Notes: generated by a model not told the origin, from the sequence alone. 64,000 nt of DNA from Rhodanobacter glycinis (GCF_900114325.1 NZ_FOSR01000013.1:1-64000), one strand, 5' to 3'; shown: positions 17,022 to 25,891, counted from the first letter of the stretch. Numbers and translations are program-made.

Positions 17022-18588
17022 AGTGTGCCAGTTTCTCGCGCAGAGGCTGCAGCCACTCCATATACGGTGCGCTATGCGTCGTATCGGCGCGGATAGGCTC
17101 GCGTACCTGCGCTGCACTGGCGGTACTGAGCACTTCGCGTTTGGTCTGGTGCGGCGTCAGGCAGGCGGGATCGAAGGACAGGTCGCAGAAGGCGAGCAGG
17201 CGGCGGATCTGTGTTTCCGGTTCCTGCACCAGGGCTTCGTAGGGGAAATCCAATACGTGTTGCGGATGGCGCATCAGCCAGAACGCACTCAGGCGCTCGT
17301 ACTCGCGGTAGTACTCGGCCATTTCGTCGAGGTCGTAGCTGTAATGCACGCCGTGCCGGAACAGGTGGCGGTAGCAAGAGAAGCAGGTTTCCACCGGATC
17401 GCGGTGGCAATGGATGATCTTTGCGCCGGGCAGCATCAGGCGCGCTGCACCCAGCAGCGGCCAATTGGCGATGTTCTTGTCGGTGAAGCGCGGGCGTTGC
17501 TCGCGCCAGCGTGCGGTGCGTGCGAGGTAGTCCTCGCCTAGCCGGTGCCAGTCATCGGGTGTGGCGGCGGTGACCCATTGCGGGAAGGGCTGGCCGCGGC
17601 GGCGTGATTCGTCCTCGATGACCTGGGGCAGATCGGGAATCTCGTTGGCGCCTTCGACGTCGTGGTGTGTCGCGAGGATGTGCTCGATCAGCGTGGAGCC
17701 CGAGCGCGGCATGCTGGCGATGAAAATGACTTCATGGCCCAGTGTGGGATCCATCGGCGCAGGCAGCGGAGCGCTGAAGGCCTCCATGATGCTGTCGATC
17801 TGCGCGCGCTCGGCGGCGGCGTCCCATGCCACCTGGCGTCGCTTGTCCGCGTTTGCCTGGCGCAACGCTTCAAACGCGCCGGCGTAGTCATGCTGGTCTT
17901 CCAGCGCGCGGAACAGGCTGAAGCCGAGCATCACTCGCGTGTCGGCGGGCAGGTTGGCCTGGCGCAGGGCGCCACGGATCAGGTCGATGTCGGCCGGTCC
18001 CAGCGACTCGGTCTTGAGATTGGCCAGCCCGTGCCACGCTTCGGCGCGTTCGGGTTGCTGGCGCAGCACGTGCCGGTACTCGGCCACGGCACGCGGGATG
18101 TCGCCCTGCATGGTGGCGATGTCGGCCACGCCGATGCGGGCCAGCACATGCTTTTCGTCCAGTGCCAGCGCGTGGCGATAGGCCTGGTCGGCTTCCGGCA
18201 ACTGTCCATTCTGTTTCAGCGCCTTGCCAAGGTTGTACCAGGGCGTGGCCTGGCGCGGCGCCAGTTCGCAAGCGCGGCGCAGATGGGTCAGGGCTTCGTC
18301 CGTTGATCCCGAGTCATGCAGGGCGCTGCCCAGATACATCTGGACGGTGGCGTCCTCCGGGCGTTGCCGGGCGGCCTTTTGCAGGAAGCTGACGGCTTCG
18401 GCGAAATCGCCATGCATGAGGCAAGCGACGCCGTAGAGGATTTGCGCATTGACCTGATCGGGAGCCTGGGCAAGCACCTGTCGCAGCGCCTGTCGGGCAC
18501 GTTCGGACTGGCCTAGGCTCAGTGCTTTTCCTGCGTCGGCCAGTAGGTGTTGGAGAGCGGAATCGGGCGGAATGGTATGTGATGGCAT
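17020..18588 (-). CDS. TPR-repeat sulfotransferase family protein
   Basis: 522 residues from the ATG at 18588 (MPSHTIPPDSALQHLL); an upstream in-frame start at 18624 is possible. Residues about 10-230 are TPR repeats (GKALSLGQSERARQALRQVL, LYGVACLMHGDFAEAVSFLQKA, YNLGKALKQNGQLPEADQAYRHAL). The C-terminal half is a tyrosylprotein-sulfotransferase-like domain: the PAPS 5'-phosphosulfate loop MPRSGSTLIEHIL, the 3'-phosphate motif CHRDPVETCFSCYR, and the terminal TKREVLSTASAAQVREPI block. It should transfer sulfate from PAPS to a protein or small molecule; the acceptor is unknown. No signal peptide, so probably cytoplasmic. Convergent with the Oar-like receptor, a pairing that may be functional (inference). 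Confidence 0.9.
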   Translation of the reverse strand: MPSHTIPPDSALQHLLADAGKALSLGQSERARQALRQVLAQAPDQVNAQILYGVACLMHGDFAEAVSFLQKAARQRPEDATVQMYLGSALHDSGSTDEALTHLRRACELAPRQATPWYNLGKALKQNGQLPEADQAYRHALALDEKHVLARIGVADIATMQGDIPRAVAEYRHVLRQQPERAEAWHGLANLKTESLGPADIDLIRGALRQANLPADTRVMLGFSLFRALEDQHDYAGAFEALRQANADKRRQVAWDAAAERAQIDSIMEAFSAPLPAPMDPTLGHEVIFIASMPRSGSTLIEHILATHHDVEGANEIPDLPQVIEDESRRRGQPFPQWVTAATPDDWHRLGEDYLARTARWREQRPRFTDKNIANWPLLGAARLMLPGAKIIHCHRDPVETCFSCYRHLFRHGVHYSYDLDEMAEYYREYERLSAFWLMRHPQHVLDFPYEALVQEPETQIRRLLAFCDLSFDPACLTPHQTKREVLSTASAAQVREPIRADTTHSAPYMEWLQPLREKLAH

Positions 18589-18654
18589 GGGGTCTGGCGC
18601 GAGTTTCCATGGGCGCGGTGACACCCAGCCTCGGTTGAGCGTCGGGACATGTAT

Positions 18655-18687
18655 TAACCTACTTGCTAAAATTAACCTAGTGGGTTA
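18655..18687 (+). promoter_or_regulatory. mqsRA promoter and MqsA-type operator
   Basis: An extended -10 (TGC then TAAAAT, 18664-18672) is followed directly by the inverted repeat TAACC-TAGTG-GGTTA at 18673-18687. A further half-site TAACCTA lies at 18655-18661. MqsA is known in E. coli to bind AACCT/AGGTT-type palindromes over its own promoter, and the position here would block RNA polymerase. Confidence 0.75.
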
Positions 18688-18697
18688 GTCTTCGGGC

Positions 18698-18994
18698 ATG
18701 GAGAAAGGGACGCCTCACTGCAAGCTGTCCATCGTAAAGACTCTGCTTGCCGCCGGGAAGGTGCGCTCCACGTTCTCGGCCTTGACGGGCGGTGCCGCCT
18801 TGGGTTTCGACTTTGCCGGAATCATCGACGTGGTCGCGTCACTGACCCCGTCCGATTTCTACAAGAGCATGACCACGCATGCGGATCATCGGGTGTGGCA
18901 AGACGTGTATCGACCCAATACATCCGCTGGCGAGGTCTACCTGAAACTGACGGTCATGGATGATGTGCTCATCGTGTCCTTCAAGGAGCTTTGA
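18698..18994 (+). CDS. mqsR: MqsR toxin, mRNA interferase
   Basis: 98 residues, the same length as E. coli MqsR and alignable throughout: MEKGTPH at the start, SDFYKSMTT in the middle, QDVYRP, VLIVSFKEL at the end. The catalytic residues known in E. coli are all present at the same numbers (K56, Q68, Y81, K96), so the toxin looks active. The enzyme is a RelE-fold, ribosome-independent RNase cutting mRNA at GCU/GCA sites and inducing growth arrest. It is the first gene of a toxin-antitoxin pair, 2 bp before mqsA, with the toxin first as in E. coli. Controlled by the palindrome at 18673-18687. Confidence 0.97.
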   Translation: MEKGTPHCKLSIVKTLLAAGKVRSTFSALTGGAALGFDFAGIIDVVASLTPSDFYKSMTTHADHRVWQDVYRPNTSAGEVYLKLTVMDDVLIVSFKEL

Positions 18995-18996
18995 TC

Positions 18997-19398
18997 ATGA
19001 AGTGTCCTTCCTGCGCAGCCGCGGAACTGGTGCATGACACCCGCGACATGCCCTACACCTACAAGGGCGAGTCGACCCTCATTCCTGACGTCACCGGTGA
19101 CTTTTGCCCGAGCTGTGGGGAAATGATCCTCGATGCAGCCGAGTCGACGCGCACCAGTACGGCGATGCTGGATTTCAACAAGCAGGTGAACGCCTCGATC
19201 GTTGATCCTGGCTTCATTGCCAGTGTCCGAAAGAAGTTGGCACTCGATCAACGCGAAGCTGCCGAAATCTTCGGGGGCGGTGTCAATGCGTTTTCGCGAT
19301 ACGAGAACGGCAAAACCAAGCCACCCTTGGCACTGGTGAAGCTACTCAGGGTGCTGGATCGTCATCCTGATCTGTTGACCGAGGTCAGGGCCGCATAA
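18997..19398 (+). CDS. mqsA: MqsA antitoxin, zinc-binding XRE-family autorepressor
   Basis: 133 residues from the ATG at 18997, served by AAGGAGCT at 18982-18989; an in-frame start two codons upstream lacks ideal spacing. The N-terminal zinc domain carries C3, C6, C37 and C40 in the same pattern as E. coli. The C-terminal HTH contains RKKLALDQREAAEIFGGGVNAFSRYENGKTKPP and ends HPDLLTEVR. The N-domain neutralises MqsR; the C-domain dimerises and binds the upstream palindrome. The pair looks intact and probably functional. Confidence 0.97.
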   Translation: MKCPSCAAAELVHDTRDMPYTYKGESTLIPDVTGDFCPSCGEMILDAAESTRTSTAMLDFNKQVNASIVDPGFIASVRKKLALDQREAAEIFGGGVNAFSRYENGKTKPPLALVKLLRVLDRHPDLLTEVRAA

Positions 19399-19569
19399 CC
19401 GGCGCTTGGATACTTGCCAACCTGACCATGCGAGCGAGCTTTAACCCTTCGGCTCCCGCCACGTCGATGGACTGTCCAGACGCGGCAGCGCTTCGACTTC
19501 GCCCGCTGCGTGGGCTACGACGGTTATGGGAATCGGCTGGCCTTAAATAAGTGCCATTCGTTCCAAGGC

Positions 19570-20322
19570 TCAGTCGGTCTGCAATTCCGCCACGAAATCG
19601 TAGATGTCGCCGCGGTACCAAGACGTGGTGAATTCGACCACGCGGCCGTCGTCGAGAAAGGCGCGGCGTTCGATGTTGAGGCCGGCGCTGCCGGTGGGCA
19701 CGTGCAGCAGGCGGGCGTGGCGGGCGTTCAGCAGCACCGCGCGCAAGCGTTGCAAGGCGCGGCGTGGGCGGCAGCCGCGGGCTTCCAGGGCTTCGTACAG
19801 CGAGTCGTGCACCAGCATCGGGTCGGGCAGCACGCTGGCGGGGACCACGGTGCGCTCGATCGCCAGCGGCTCGTCGCCGGCGTAGCGCACGCGGTGCAGG
19901 CGGATCACCTGCACGCCGGGCGACAGGTTCAGCGCCATCGATTCTTCCGGGGTCACCTCGCCGACGTCGCGCTCGAAGAATTCCGAGCGCGGGTTCAGGC
20001 CGCGCGCGCGCAGATCCTCGGTGAAGCTGGTCAGCCGCGACATCGGCTTGATGATGCGTTCGGCCACAAACGTGCCGGCGCCGTGGCGCTGGGTCAGCAC
20101 GCCTTCTTCCACCAGTCCGGCGATGGCCTTGCGCACGGTGACGCGCGACAGCGTCAGCAATTGCGCCAGGTCGCGCTCGCTCGGCAGGGTCTGGCCCGGT
20201 TCGATGGCGCGTTGTTCGATCACGTTGCGGATCGCCCGGCGCAGCCGCAGGTAGGCCAGTGGCTGGTGCGCGGCGGCATCGCTGCACAGGCGGCGGTATT
20301 CGTCGGCGAGGGCGTTTTGCAT
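19570..20322 (-). CDS. GntR/HutC-family transcriptional regulator divergent from zwf
   Basis: 250 residues from the ATG at 20322 (MQNALADEYRRLC). A longer in-frame extension to 20574 is low-complexity and would run through the operator region, so I reject it. Residues about 20-90 are the winged helix (LRLRRAIRNVIEQRAIEPGQTLPS..., RVTVRKAIAGLVEEGVLTQRHGAGTFVA). Residues about 100-245 are a UTRA effector domain (SRLTSFTEDLRARGLNP..., LHRVRYAGDEPLAIERTVV, FTTSWYRGDIYDFV). UTRA regulators commonly sense sugar phosphates; a sugar-acid or hexose-phosphate effector would fit the adjacent Entner-Doudoroff genes. Divergent from zwf across a 348-bp region holding two inverted copies of a 16-bp motif. 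Confidence 0.88.
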   Translation of the reverse strand: MQNALADEYRRLCSDAAAHQPLAYLRLRRAIRNVIEQRAIEPGQTLPSERDLAQLLTLSRVTVRKAIAGLVEEGVLTQRHGAGTFVAERIIKPMSRLTSFTEDLRARGLNPRSEFFERDVGEVTPEESMALNLSPGVQVIRLHRVRYAGDEPLAIERTVVPASVLPDPMLVHDSLYEALEARGCRPRRALQRLRAVLLNARHARLLHVPTGSAGLNIERRAFLDDGRVVEFTTSWYRGDIYDFVAELQTD

Positions 20323-20487
20323 GGATTGGAAGGGTTTGTCCAAGGTTTCCGCCTTTTCTGCAACGGGTCGAATGAGGATGCGGTGGGCGGGAGCGAGTGG
20401 CCGCGTGGAAGCCGTGGCCGCCCTGATGGCCAGCGAAGCGATACCGTCAGATGCAGGCCCGTGACCCCAGACAGGCTGCGCGTACCA

Positions 20488-20503
20488 TACCAATGAAACA
20501 CCA
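20488..20503 (+). promoter_or_regulatory. Candidate GntR operator, gntR-proximal copy
   Basis: TACCAATGAAACACCA. It matches the zwf-proximal copy (20590-20605) in inverse orientation at 15 of 16 positions. It lies 166 bp upstream of the regulator start and is preceded by a second TACCAT block at 20483. Confidence 0.65.
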
Positions 20504-20589
20504 CTGGAACAATCCGCAGTGCGCCATGCGCGGTGGTCTCGAATGGACCGATCGTCATAAGGTCGCTTGCACAAAGGACTGGTATCGTC

Positions 20590-20605
20590 TGGTATTTCAT
20601 TGGTA
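20590..20605 (-). promoter_or_regulatory. Candidate GntR operator, zwf-proximal copy
   Basis: TGGTATTTCATTGGTA on the plus strand, the inverse of the gntR-proximal motif. TGGTA blocks recur at 20580, 20590 and 20601, 10-11 bp apart, i.e. on one face of the helix. It ends 65 bp upstream of the zwf start, a good position to control the zwf promoter. Confidence 0.65.
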
Positions 20606-20670
20606 CGATCAGTGCCTGTTCACGGCAAGTGGCCTCCTGCTGCCTGCCCCTAGCGCGTTCGAGGTGCGTT

Positions 20671-22140
20671 GTGACCCCAGCCTCCCTGCCGGTCGATCCG
20701 TTCGACCTGGTGATCTTCGGCGGCACCGGCGATCTGGCCGTGCGCAAGTTGTTGCCGGCCCTGTTCCACCGCTACGTGGCCGGGCAGATCCGACCCGCCA
20801 GCCGCATCATCGGCGTGGCGCGCGAGCCGCTCGACGACGACGGTTACCGCGGCATGGTGCGCGATGCGCTGGGCAAGGCCGCCACCGATCTGCCGCAGCA
20901 GTGCGACGATTTCCTGGCCCTGATCGGCTATCGCCCGCTGGACGCGCGCAAGGACGAGGGCTGGGATGGCTTCGCCGCCCTGGTCGGCGAGCGGCCGGAC
21001 AACATCCGCGTGTTCTACCTGTCCACCTCGCCCGAGCTGTTCGTGGACATCTGCGAGCGACTGGGCAAATACGGCCTCAACCAGGGCGCCTCGCGCGTGG
21101 TGCTGGAAAAGCCGATCGGCCGCGACCTGGCCAGCGCCAACAAGATCAACGACGACGTCGGCCGCGTGTTCGCCGAGTCGCAGACCTATCGCATCGACCA
21201 TTACCTCGGCAAGGAAACGGTGCAGAACCTGCTGGCGCTGCGCTTCGGCAACGCGCTGTTCGAGCCGCTGTGGAACGCCAGCCACATCGACCACGTGCAG
21301 ATCACCGTGGCCGAGACGCTGGGCCTGGGTCGCCGCGCCGGCTACTACGACCGTGCCGGCGCGCTGCGCGACATGGTGCAGAACCACATGCTGCAGCTGC
21401 TGTGCATGGTGGCGATGGAGCCGCCGGCCTCGCTCTCGCCCGACGCGGTGCGCGACGAAAAGCTGAAGGTGCTGCGCGCGCTGAAGCCGATCGATGGCGA
21501 CAACGCCGCCCAGCTCACCGTGCGCGGGCAGTATCGCGCCGGCGCTTCCGAAGGTCAGAGCGTGCCGGGCTATCTGGATGAACTGGACGGCGGCAAGTCG
21601 AGCACCGAGACCTTCGTGGCTTTGAAGGCCGAGATCGGCAATTGGCGCTGGGCTGGCGTGCCGTTCTACTTGCGCACCGGCAAGCGCCTGCCCGAGCGGG
21701 TGTCGGAAATCGTGGTCGCATTCAAGCCGGTGCCGCATTCCATCTTCGAAGGCAGCGTTGGCGCATTGGCGCAGAACAAGCTGGTGCTGCGGCTGCAGCC
21801 GGACGAAGGCGTGAAGCTGTGGCTGACCATCAAGGACCCGGGCCCGGGCGGCCTGCGCCTGCGCCACGTGCCGCTGGACATGAGCTTCGCCGAGGCTTTC
21901 GGCGTGCAGCAGCCGGATGCGTACGAGCGCCTGATCCTCGACGTGGTGCGCGGCAATCCCACCTTGTTCATGCGTCGCGATGAAGTGGAAGCGGCGTGGC
22001 GCTGGGCCGGTCCGATCCTGGCTGCATGGGCTGCCAGCAACGAGCCGCCGCGTCCGTACACCGCCGGCAGCTGGGGCCCGAGCGCGGCCGTGGCACTGAT
22101 CGAACGCGATGGCCGCACCTGGCACGAGGACAACGACTGA
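20671..22140 (+). CDS. zwf: Glucose-6-phosphate 1-dehydrogenase
   Basis: 489 residues from a GTG at 20671 preceded by GAGG. Earlier in-frame starts would cross the operator region and lack homology-like sequence. The NAD(P)-binding loop is FGGTGDLAVRK (residues 16-26), the substrate motif RIDHYLGKETVQNL holds the conserved Lys, and the C-terminus reads YTAGSWGP...LIERDGRTWHEDND. It oxidises glucose-6-phosphate to 6-phosphogluconolactone, the entry to the oxidative pentose-phosphate and Entner-Doudoroff routes. The stop overlaps the pgl start (TGATG). Probably controlled by the divergent GntR regulator. Confidence 0.97.
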   Translation: MTPASLPVDPFDLVIFGGTGDLAVRKLLPALFHRYVAGQIRPASRIIGVAREPLDDDGYRGMVRDALGKAATDLPQQCDDFLALIGYRPLDARKDEGWDGFAALVGERPDNIRVFYLSTSPELFVDICERLGKYGLNQGASRVVLEKPIGRDLASANKINDDVGRVFAESQTYRIDHYLGKETVQNLLALRFGNALFEPLWNASHIDHVQITVAETLGLGRRAGYYDRAGALRDMVQNHMLQLLCMVAMEPPASLSPDAVRDEKLKVLRALKPIDGDNAAQLTVRGQYRAGASEGQSVPGYLDELDGGKSSTETFVALKAEIGNWRWAGVPFYLRTGKRLPERVSEIVVAFKPVPHSIFEGSVGALAQNKLVLRLQPDEGVKLWLTIKDPGPGGLRLRHVPLDMSFAEAFGVQQPDAYERLILDVVRGNPTLFMRRDEVEAAWRWAGPILAAWAASNEPPRPYTAGSWGPSAAVALIERDGRTWHEDND

Positions 22141-22829
22141 TGCCCGACGCGCTGCACCGCTACGCGAATGCGGATGCCCTGGCCGAAGCATTGGCCACGC
22201 AGGTCGCCGCGCGGTTGCGCGCGGCCATCGCGGCACGCGGTGCGGCACTGCTGGCGGTCTCCGGCGGCAGCACGCCGGCGCGTTTCTTCGAGCGGCTTTC
22301 GCACGAGGCACTGGCCTGGTCGAAGGTGCGCGTGACCCTGGTCGACGAGCGCTGGGTGCTGGAAAGCAGCGAACGATCCAATGCGCGACTGGTGAAGTCG
22401 CTGCTGTTGCGCCATGCCGCGGCCGACGCGAACTTCGTGCCGCTGTATGTGGAAGCGCCGACGCCGGAAGCAGCGATTGCCGCGCTGCGCGCGCGGATCG
22501 CTACGCTGCCGACCACGTTCGACGTGGTGGTCCTCGGCATGGGTGGCGATGGCCATACCGCCTCGTTCTTTCCCGGTGGTGATCGTCTGGCCGAAGTACT
22601 GGACTTGAACGGCACGGCACGCGTGTTGCCGATGCGCGCCGCCGGTGCCGGCGAGCCGCGCATCACCTTCACCCTGCCCGCCCTGCTCGACAGCCGCACG
22701 CTGTTCGTGCACATCGAGGGCGAGGCCAAGCGCGCCGTGCTGGATGCCGCGCGCGAACCCGGCAGCACGCTGCCGATGGCGGCGGTGCTGCGTGCCGCGC
22801 CGCAGTTGGACATCTACTGGTGCCCGTGA
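22140..22829 (+). CDS. pgl: 6-phosphogluconolactonase
   Basis: 229 residues from the ATG at 22140, overlapping the zwf stop, so translation is likely coupled. Family signatures: LLAVSGGSTPARFFERLS (phosphate-binding loop, residues about 37-54), VTLVDERWV, and VLGMGGDGHTASFFPG with the catalytic-region His. It hydrolyses 6-phosphogluconolactone to 6-phosphogluconate. The length is typical of the DevB-type enzyme. A 28-bp-arm palindrome separates it from edd, so the downstream genes may have partly separate mRNA stability or expression. Confidence 0.96.
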   Translation: MPDALHRYANADALAEALATQVAARLRAAIAARGAALLAVSGGSTPARFFERLSHEALAWSKVRVTLVDERWVLESSERSNARLVKSLLLRHAAADANFVPLYVEAPTPEAAIAALRARIATLPTTFDVVVLGMGGDGHTASFFPGGDRLAEVLDLNGTARVLPMRAAGAGEPRITFTLPALLDSRTLFVHIEGEAKRAVLDAAREPGSTLPMAAVLRAAPQLDIYWCP

Positions 22830-22867
22830 AAGAAGCCATGAAAAACGGTCGGCTCATTGCTCTTGTT

Positions 22868-22955
22868 CGTCATTCTGGCGCAGGCCGGAATCCAGTAGCG
22901 GCAAGGCCGGTTCAAGCCGTACCGTCCCTGGATTCCGGCCTGCGCCGGAATGACG
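22868..22955. repeat. Dispersed inverted repeat (CATTCCGGC family) between pgl and edd
   Basis: Two 28-bp arms (22868-22895 and 22928-22955) are complementary with one mismatch, around a 32-bp spacer. The arm core GGCGCAGGCCGGAATCCAG resembles widespread proteobacterial intergenic repeats. It can form a strong hairpin in the operon mRNA. Confidence 0.9.
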
Positions 22956-23076
22956 AATCTGATAAGTGGTCGCCAGCCGTTGTTGAGTGGTTCCCTTATC
23001 GCATTTCGTGCAAACGGCACCCGATCTCACATCCCCTTGCAGGCCGCGTTGACGTTCGCGCGGCCAGGAGTCACCC

Positions 23077-24924
23077 ATGAACACGCTGCATCCCGTTGTT
23101 GCCGAAGTCACCCAGCGTATCGTCGAGCGCAGCCGCCACAGTCGTGACGCCTATCTGGCGCGCATCGACGAGGCATGCAGCAAGGGCGTCTACCGACATC
23201 GACTGGGCTGCAGCAACCTGGCGCACGCCTTCGCCGCCAGCAGCGAGGCCGACAAGAGCGCGTTGCGCGGCAAGGTCACGCCCAACGTGGGCATCGTCAC
23301 CGCCTATAACGACATGCTCTCGGCGCACCAGCCCTACGAGCCCTATCCGCAGCAGATCCGCGAGGCCGCGCGGCTGGTCGGCGCGGTGGCGCAGGTGGCC
23401 GGCGGCGTGCCGGCGATGTGCGACGGCATCACCCAGGGCCGCGCCGGCATGGAGCTGTCGCTGTTCTCGCGCGAAGTGATCGCGATGGCCGCCGCGGTGG
23501 CGCTGTCGCACGACACCTACGACGCGGCGCTGATGCTCGGCATCTGCGACAAGATCGTGCCGGGCCTGGTCACCGCCGCGCTGAGCTTCGGTCACCTGCC
23601 GACCATCTTCGTGCCGGCCGGGCCGATGCCCAGCGGCTTGTCGAACGACAAGAAATCCAAGGTGCGCCAGAGCTACGCCGAGGGCAAGGCGACGCGGGAA
23701 GATCTGCTGGAAGCGGAAGCGGGTGCTTACCACGCGCCGGGCACCTGCACCTTCTACGGCACCGCCAACTCCAACCAGATGCTGATGGAGATCATGGGCC
23801 TGCACCTGCCCGGTGCCAGCTTCGTCAGCCCCAACACGCCGTTGCGCGACGCGCTGACCCGTGCCGCGGTGTACCGCGCCGTGGCGATCACCGCGCTGGG
23901 CAACGAGTTCACCCCGGTCGGCCGGATGGTGGACGAGCGCACCATCGTCAACGGCGTGATCGGCCTGCACGCCACCGGTGGCTCGACCAACCAGTTGATG
24001 CATCTGGTGGCGATGGCGCGCGCCGGTGGCATCGTGCTCACGCTGGAAGATTTCGACGCGCTCTCGGCGGTGGTGCCGCTGCTGGCGCGCGTGTATCCGA
24101 ATGGCAGTGCCGACGTGAACCACTTCCACCACGCCGGCGGCATGCCGTTCCTGATCGGCACCCTGCTCGACGCCGGCCTGCTGCATGGCGACGTGCGCAC
24201 CGTGTGGGGCGAGGGCATGGCCGCTTACCGCTGCATGCCGACGCTGGACGGGGACGGCAAGCTGGTCTGGAATGAAGTCACCGCCAGCGCCAACCTCGAC
24301 GTGTTGCGCCCGGCAACGGAACCGTTCCGCCCCGACGGCGGCCTGCGCGTGCTCAAGGGCAATCTCGGCGTCTCGGTGATCAAGGTGTCCTCGATGCCGG
24401 CCGATCGCATGGTGATCGAGGCGCCCGCAGTGATCTTCCACGAACAGGAAGAATTGCAGGCTGCATTCAGCCGCGGCGAGCTGGATCGCGACTTCGTCGC
24501 CGTGGTGCGCTTCCAGGGCCCCAAGGCCATCGGCATGCCCGAGCTGCACAAGCTCACACCGCCGCTGGGCATCCTGCAGGAGCGTGGCCACCGCGTGGCG
24601 CTGGTCACCGATGGGCGCATGTCCGGCGCTTCCGGCAAGGTGCCGGCGGCCATCCATGTCACTCCCGAAGCGATCGACGCCGGTCCGCTGGGCAAGCTGC
24701 GCGACGGCGACATCATTCGCCTCGATGCCATCAACGGCACGCTGGAGGCGAAGGTGGACGCCGCCGAATGGGCCGCGCGCGAGCAGGTCCATGCCGACCT
24801 CTCCAGCCACCACGTGGGCATGGGCCGCGAACTGTTCGCCTGCCTGCGCAACGCGGTCGGATCGGCCGACACCGGCGCCACCATCTTCGGCAAGCACGAT
24901 CGCCATCACGCGGCCGACGTGTGA
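23077..24924 (+). CDS. edd: Phosphogluconate dehydratase
   Basis: 615 residues, normal for the IlvD/Edd family. ATG at 23077. Diagnostic blocks: [56 protein letters not shown] and [11 protein letters not shown], the latter two carrying Fe-S cluster cysteines; also [19 protein letters not shown] and [19 protein letters not shown]. It dehydrates 6-phosphogluconate to KDPG, the first committed Entner-Doudoroff step. It lies 248 bp after pgl behind a palindromic repeat and 134 bp before eda, all on the same strand. Confidence 0.97.
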   Translation: MNTLHPVVAEVTQRIVERSRHSRDAYLARIDEACSKGVYRHRLGCSNLAHAFAASSEADKSALRGKVTPNVGIVTAYNDMLSAHQPYEPYPQQIREAARLVGAVAQVAGGVPAMCDGITQGRAGMELSLFSREVIAMAAAVALSHDTYDAALMLGICDKIVPGLVTAALSFGHLPTIFVPAGPMPSGLSNDKKSKVRQSYAEGKATREDLLEAEAGAYHAPGTCTFYGTANSNQMLMEIMGLHLPGASFVSPNTPLRDALTRAAVYRAVAITALGNEFTPVGRMVDERTIVNGVIGLHATGGSTNQLMHLVAMARAGGIVLTLEDFDALSAVVPLLARVYPNGSADVNHFHHAGGMPFLIGTLLDAGLLHGDVRTVWGEGMAAYRCMPTLDGDGKLVWNEVTASANLDVLRPATEPFRPDGGLRVLKGNLGVSVIKVSSMPADRMVIEAPAVIFHEQEELQAAFSRGELDRDFVAVVRFQGPKAIGMPELHKLTPPLGILQERGHRVALVTDGRMSGASGKVPAAIHVTPEAIDAGPLGKLRDGDIIRLDAINGTLEAKVDAAEWAAREQVHADLSSHHVGMGRELFACLRNAVGSADTGATIFGKHDRHHAADV

Positions 24925-24929
24925 TTCAG

Positions 24930-25020
24930 GAGTGAGGAATGAGAAGTAAGGCGTGAGAGAAAGGCAGAACGCGCTGCCTCGCAAGCTTTCTCTCACTTCT
25001 CACTCCTCTCCACTCACTTC
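24930..25020. repeat. Imperfect inverted repeat between edd and eda
   Basis: GTGAGAGAAAG (24953-24963) pairs with CTTTCTCTCAC (24985-24995), extended by gapped complementarity of the flanking GAGTGAGGAATGAGAAG and CTTCTCACTCCTC stretches. It could act as an attenuating or mRNA-stabilising hairpin inside the operon. Confidence 0.6.
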
Positions 25021-25058
25021 TCTTTTCTGCCACTTTAATTTTGCGAGCCGCCCTTCCT

Positions 25059-25712
25059 ATGACCCCACAAGAAACCAAGCAACAGCAACTCGCCGAGATC
25101 CTCGCGCTCGCTCCGGTAGTGCCGGTAGTGATCATCGATGAGCTGGTCCATGCCGTGCCAATGGCGCGCGCATTGGTCGCCGGCGGTATCCGCAGCATCG
25201 AGGTGACGCTGCGCACGCCGGTGGCGCTGGATGCGATCCGCGCCATTGCCGCCGAGGTCGAGGGTGCGGTGGTGGGTGTCGGCACCGTGCTCGACGGGTA
25301 TCAGCTGGAAGCCGCGCGTGCGGCTGGCGCGCGCTTCGCGGTGTCGCCCGGCGCCTCGCCGAAACTGCTCGACGCCGCCGATGCCGGCGAGCTGCCGCTG
25401 TTGCCGGGTGTGGCCACCGCGGGCGAGGCGATGAGCCTGCTCGAACGCGGTTATCGCCATCTGAAGCTCTTCCCCGCGGTGCCTGTGGGCGGCCACAAGC
25501 TGCTCGGCGCCTGGGCCAGTCCGTTGCCGCAGATCCGTTTCTGTCCTACCGGTGGCATCAGCCTGAGCAGCGCGCCGGATTTCCTCGCCCTGCCCAACGT
25601 GGCCTGCGTCGGCGGTTCATGGCTGACCCCGAAGGACAAGCTGAAGGCCGGCGACTGGGCCGGCATCGAGCTGCTGGCGCGCGAAGCCGCGGCGTTGCGC
25701 ACGAACCGTTGA
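25059..25712 (+). CDS. eda: 2-keto-3-deoxy-6-phosphogluconate (KDPG) aldolase
   Basis: 217 residues from the ATG at 25059; an upstream in-frame start exists at 25041. The catalytic pieces of the family are present: E48 and R52 in SIEVTLRTP, the Schiff-base lysine K136 in GYRHLKLFPA, and the phosphate-binding FCPTGGIS. It splits KDPG to pyruvate and glyceraldehyde-3-phosphate, completing the Entner-Doudoroff pathway begun by the three preceding genes. The bifunctional KHG/KDPG form is equally possible. Confidence 0.97.
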   Translation: MTPQETKQQQLAEILALAPVVPVVIIDELVHAVPMARALVAGGIRSIEVTLRTPVALDAIRAIAAEVEGAVVGVGTVLDGYQLEAARAAGARFAVSPGASPKLLDAADAGELPLLPGVATAGEAMSLLERGYRHLKLFPAVPVGGHKLLGAWASPLPQIRFCPTGGISLSSAPDFLALPNVACVGGSWLTPKDKLKAGDWAGIELLAREAAALRTNR

Positions 25713-25891
25713 TCCGCCAGTCCCGGTCGCGTACCGGGGCAAGCAGGCCATCACGCCGGCTTGTGCCGGCGTAATCGTTTGGCAGTTCCGAATGTTCCAC
25801 GGGACACGTCAGCCGGAATCCGCTGCCGCCCACGTTCCTGGCCGCCAATGGAGGCAGGGAAAACGCCGATTCGGCGACGCAGCTCTCAATT

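Noticed and set aside
22868-22955. A CRISPR-like repeat
   Set aside because: A single inverted pair, not regularly spaced direct repeats; no cas genes.
23071-24996. A 641-codon reverse frame across edd
   Set aside because: His/Gln/Arg-rich complement of edd, which has all Fe-S dehydratase motifs.
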